Source of the DNA: Candidatus Zhuqueibacterota bacterium
GTDB lineage: Bacteria > Zhuqueibacterota > Zhuqueibacteria > Zhuqueibacterales > Zhuqueibacteraceae
NCBI GenBank assembly: GCA_022616415.1
Contig: JAKEEU010000337.1
Span: forward strand, 1 to 49,103
Reading direction: 5' to 3'
Length of the DNA: 49,103 bases
In this document: positions 48,940-49,103 of the stretch, piece after piece
Layout: each line of letters opens with the position of its first letter
Position numbering within the stretch: position 1 is the first letter of the stretch
The notes under the pieces: model-generated
Told to the model about the DNA's origin: nothing
Database searches by the model: none
What the model saw: only the letters and a program-made list of their open reading frames with translations
Translations under genes and position numbers: made by a program

Positions 48940-49103
48940 CAACGAATAAAAATCCGTTGGTCTTAATCCATCCGTTGGAGCACATTTTTAAATTGCGGCC
49001 ACTAAGTCATTGGTTCACGAAAGTTAGAAAAAAATTCTAACTTTTTTGTGCCCAACGGATAGATGAACCCAACTGTAAAAGCCTTATCCGTTGGGTTCAT
49101 CTA
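48940..49103. repeat. CCAACGGAT-type repeat element, copy 2
   Basis: Units AATCCGTTGG, CATCCGTTGGA, then GTGCCCAACGGAT and ATCCGTTGGG on the other side of the terminator. Same units as 14478-14562. Runs to the window end. Confidence 0.65.
49021..49047 (+). terminator. Rho-independent terminator after the TMK-like pair
   Basis: Stem AAGTTAGAA (49021-49029), loop AAAAA, stem TTCTAACTT (49035-49043), then TTTT. Confidence 0.7.

Overview
The window reads like a chromosome segment of an uncultured bacterium of the FCB superphylum (Bacteroidota, Calditrichota or KSB1-like). This is inferred from gene content: DUF4837 lipoprotein, DUF2723 membrane protein with TPRs, DUF1844 protein, and many soluble-kinase/TPR fusions. 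No rRNA or tRNA gene was seen, no CRISPR array, and no recognisable transposase or integrase. Bases 1-220 hold no gene I can support.

Left half (221-24086), all on the minus strand. In transcription order: a DUF4258/YgiT-type toxin-antitoxin pair; valyl-tRNA synthetase; a HEPN gene overlapping a BolA-like gene, with a decayed BolA-like copy behind it; a DUF4139 exported protein; HicB/HicA; a small unknown gene; RecG; DUF1844; a DUF2723 membrane protein; a family 2 glycosyltransferase; a SAM methyltransferase; a DUF4837 lipoprotein; an NCS2 purine permease; two coiled-coil proteins; a PfkB-family kinase; RmlD; a polyprenol-phosphate mannose synthase-like enzyme; an SGNH-hydrolase remnant; and a glycosyltransferase fused to a sugar-phosphate transferase domain. 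Much of this is envelope-glycan synthesis.

Right half (24217-49103), almost all on the plus strand. A 967-residue FAD/Fe-S oxidoreductase is followed by about 17 kb that look like an island. The last 90 bp of the oxidoreductase gene recur at 44124-44213 as a direct repeat. Between the two copies lie four complete or nearly complete membrane Ser/Thr kinases, a frameshifted kinase, a kinase deletion remnant, a PIN-toxin pair, a sigma-54 activator with a GAF domain, and an exported LapG-like cysteine protease that has a candidate sigma-54 promoter. Past the second repeat comes a polyphosphate-type cluster: CHAD protein, Ppx/GppA-HD phosphatase and two divergent thymidylate-kinase-like proteins.

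A second theme crosses the whole window: degenerate tandem repeats of about 7 bp, usually two arms in opposite orientation able to form a hairpin. Each locus has its own heptamer. They lie between genes, but also supply gene ends (methyltransferase, glycosyltransferase), form an in-frame insert inside a methyltransferase and inside a kinase, and sit exactly at the frameshift of the first kinase. Other dispersed palindromes occur in pairs at distant sites. The island and the heptamer elements are the two most interesting features.
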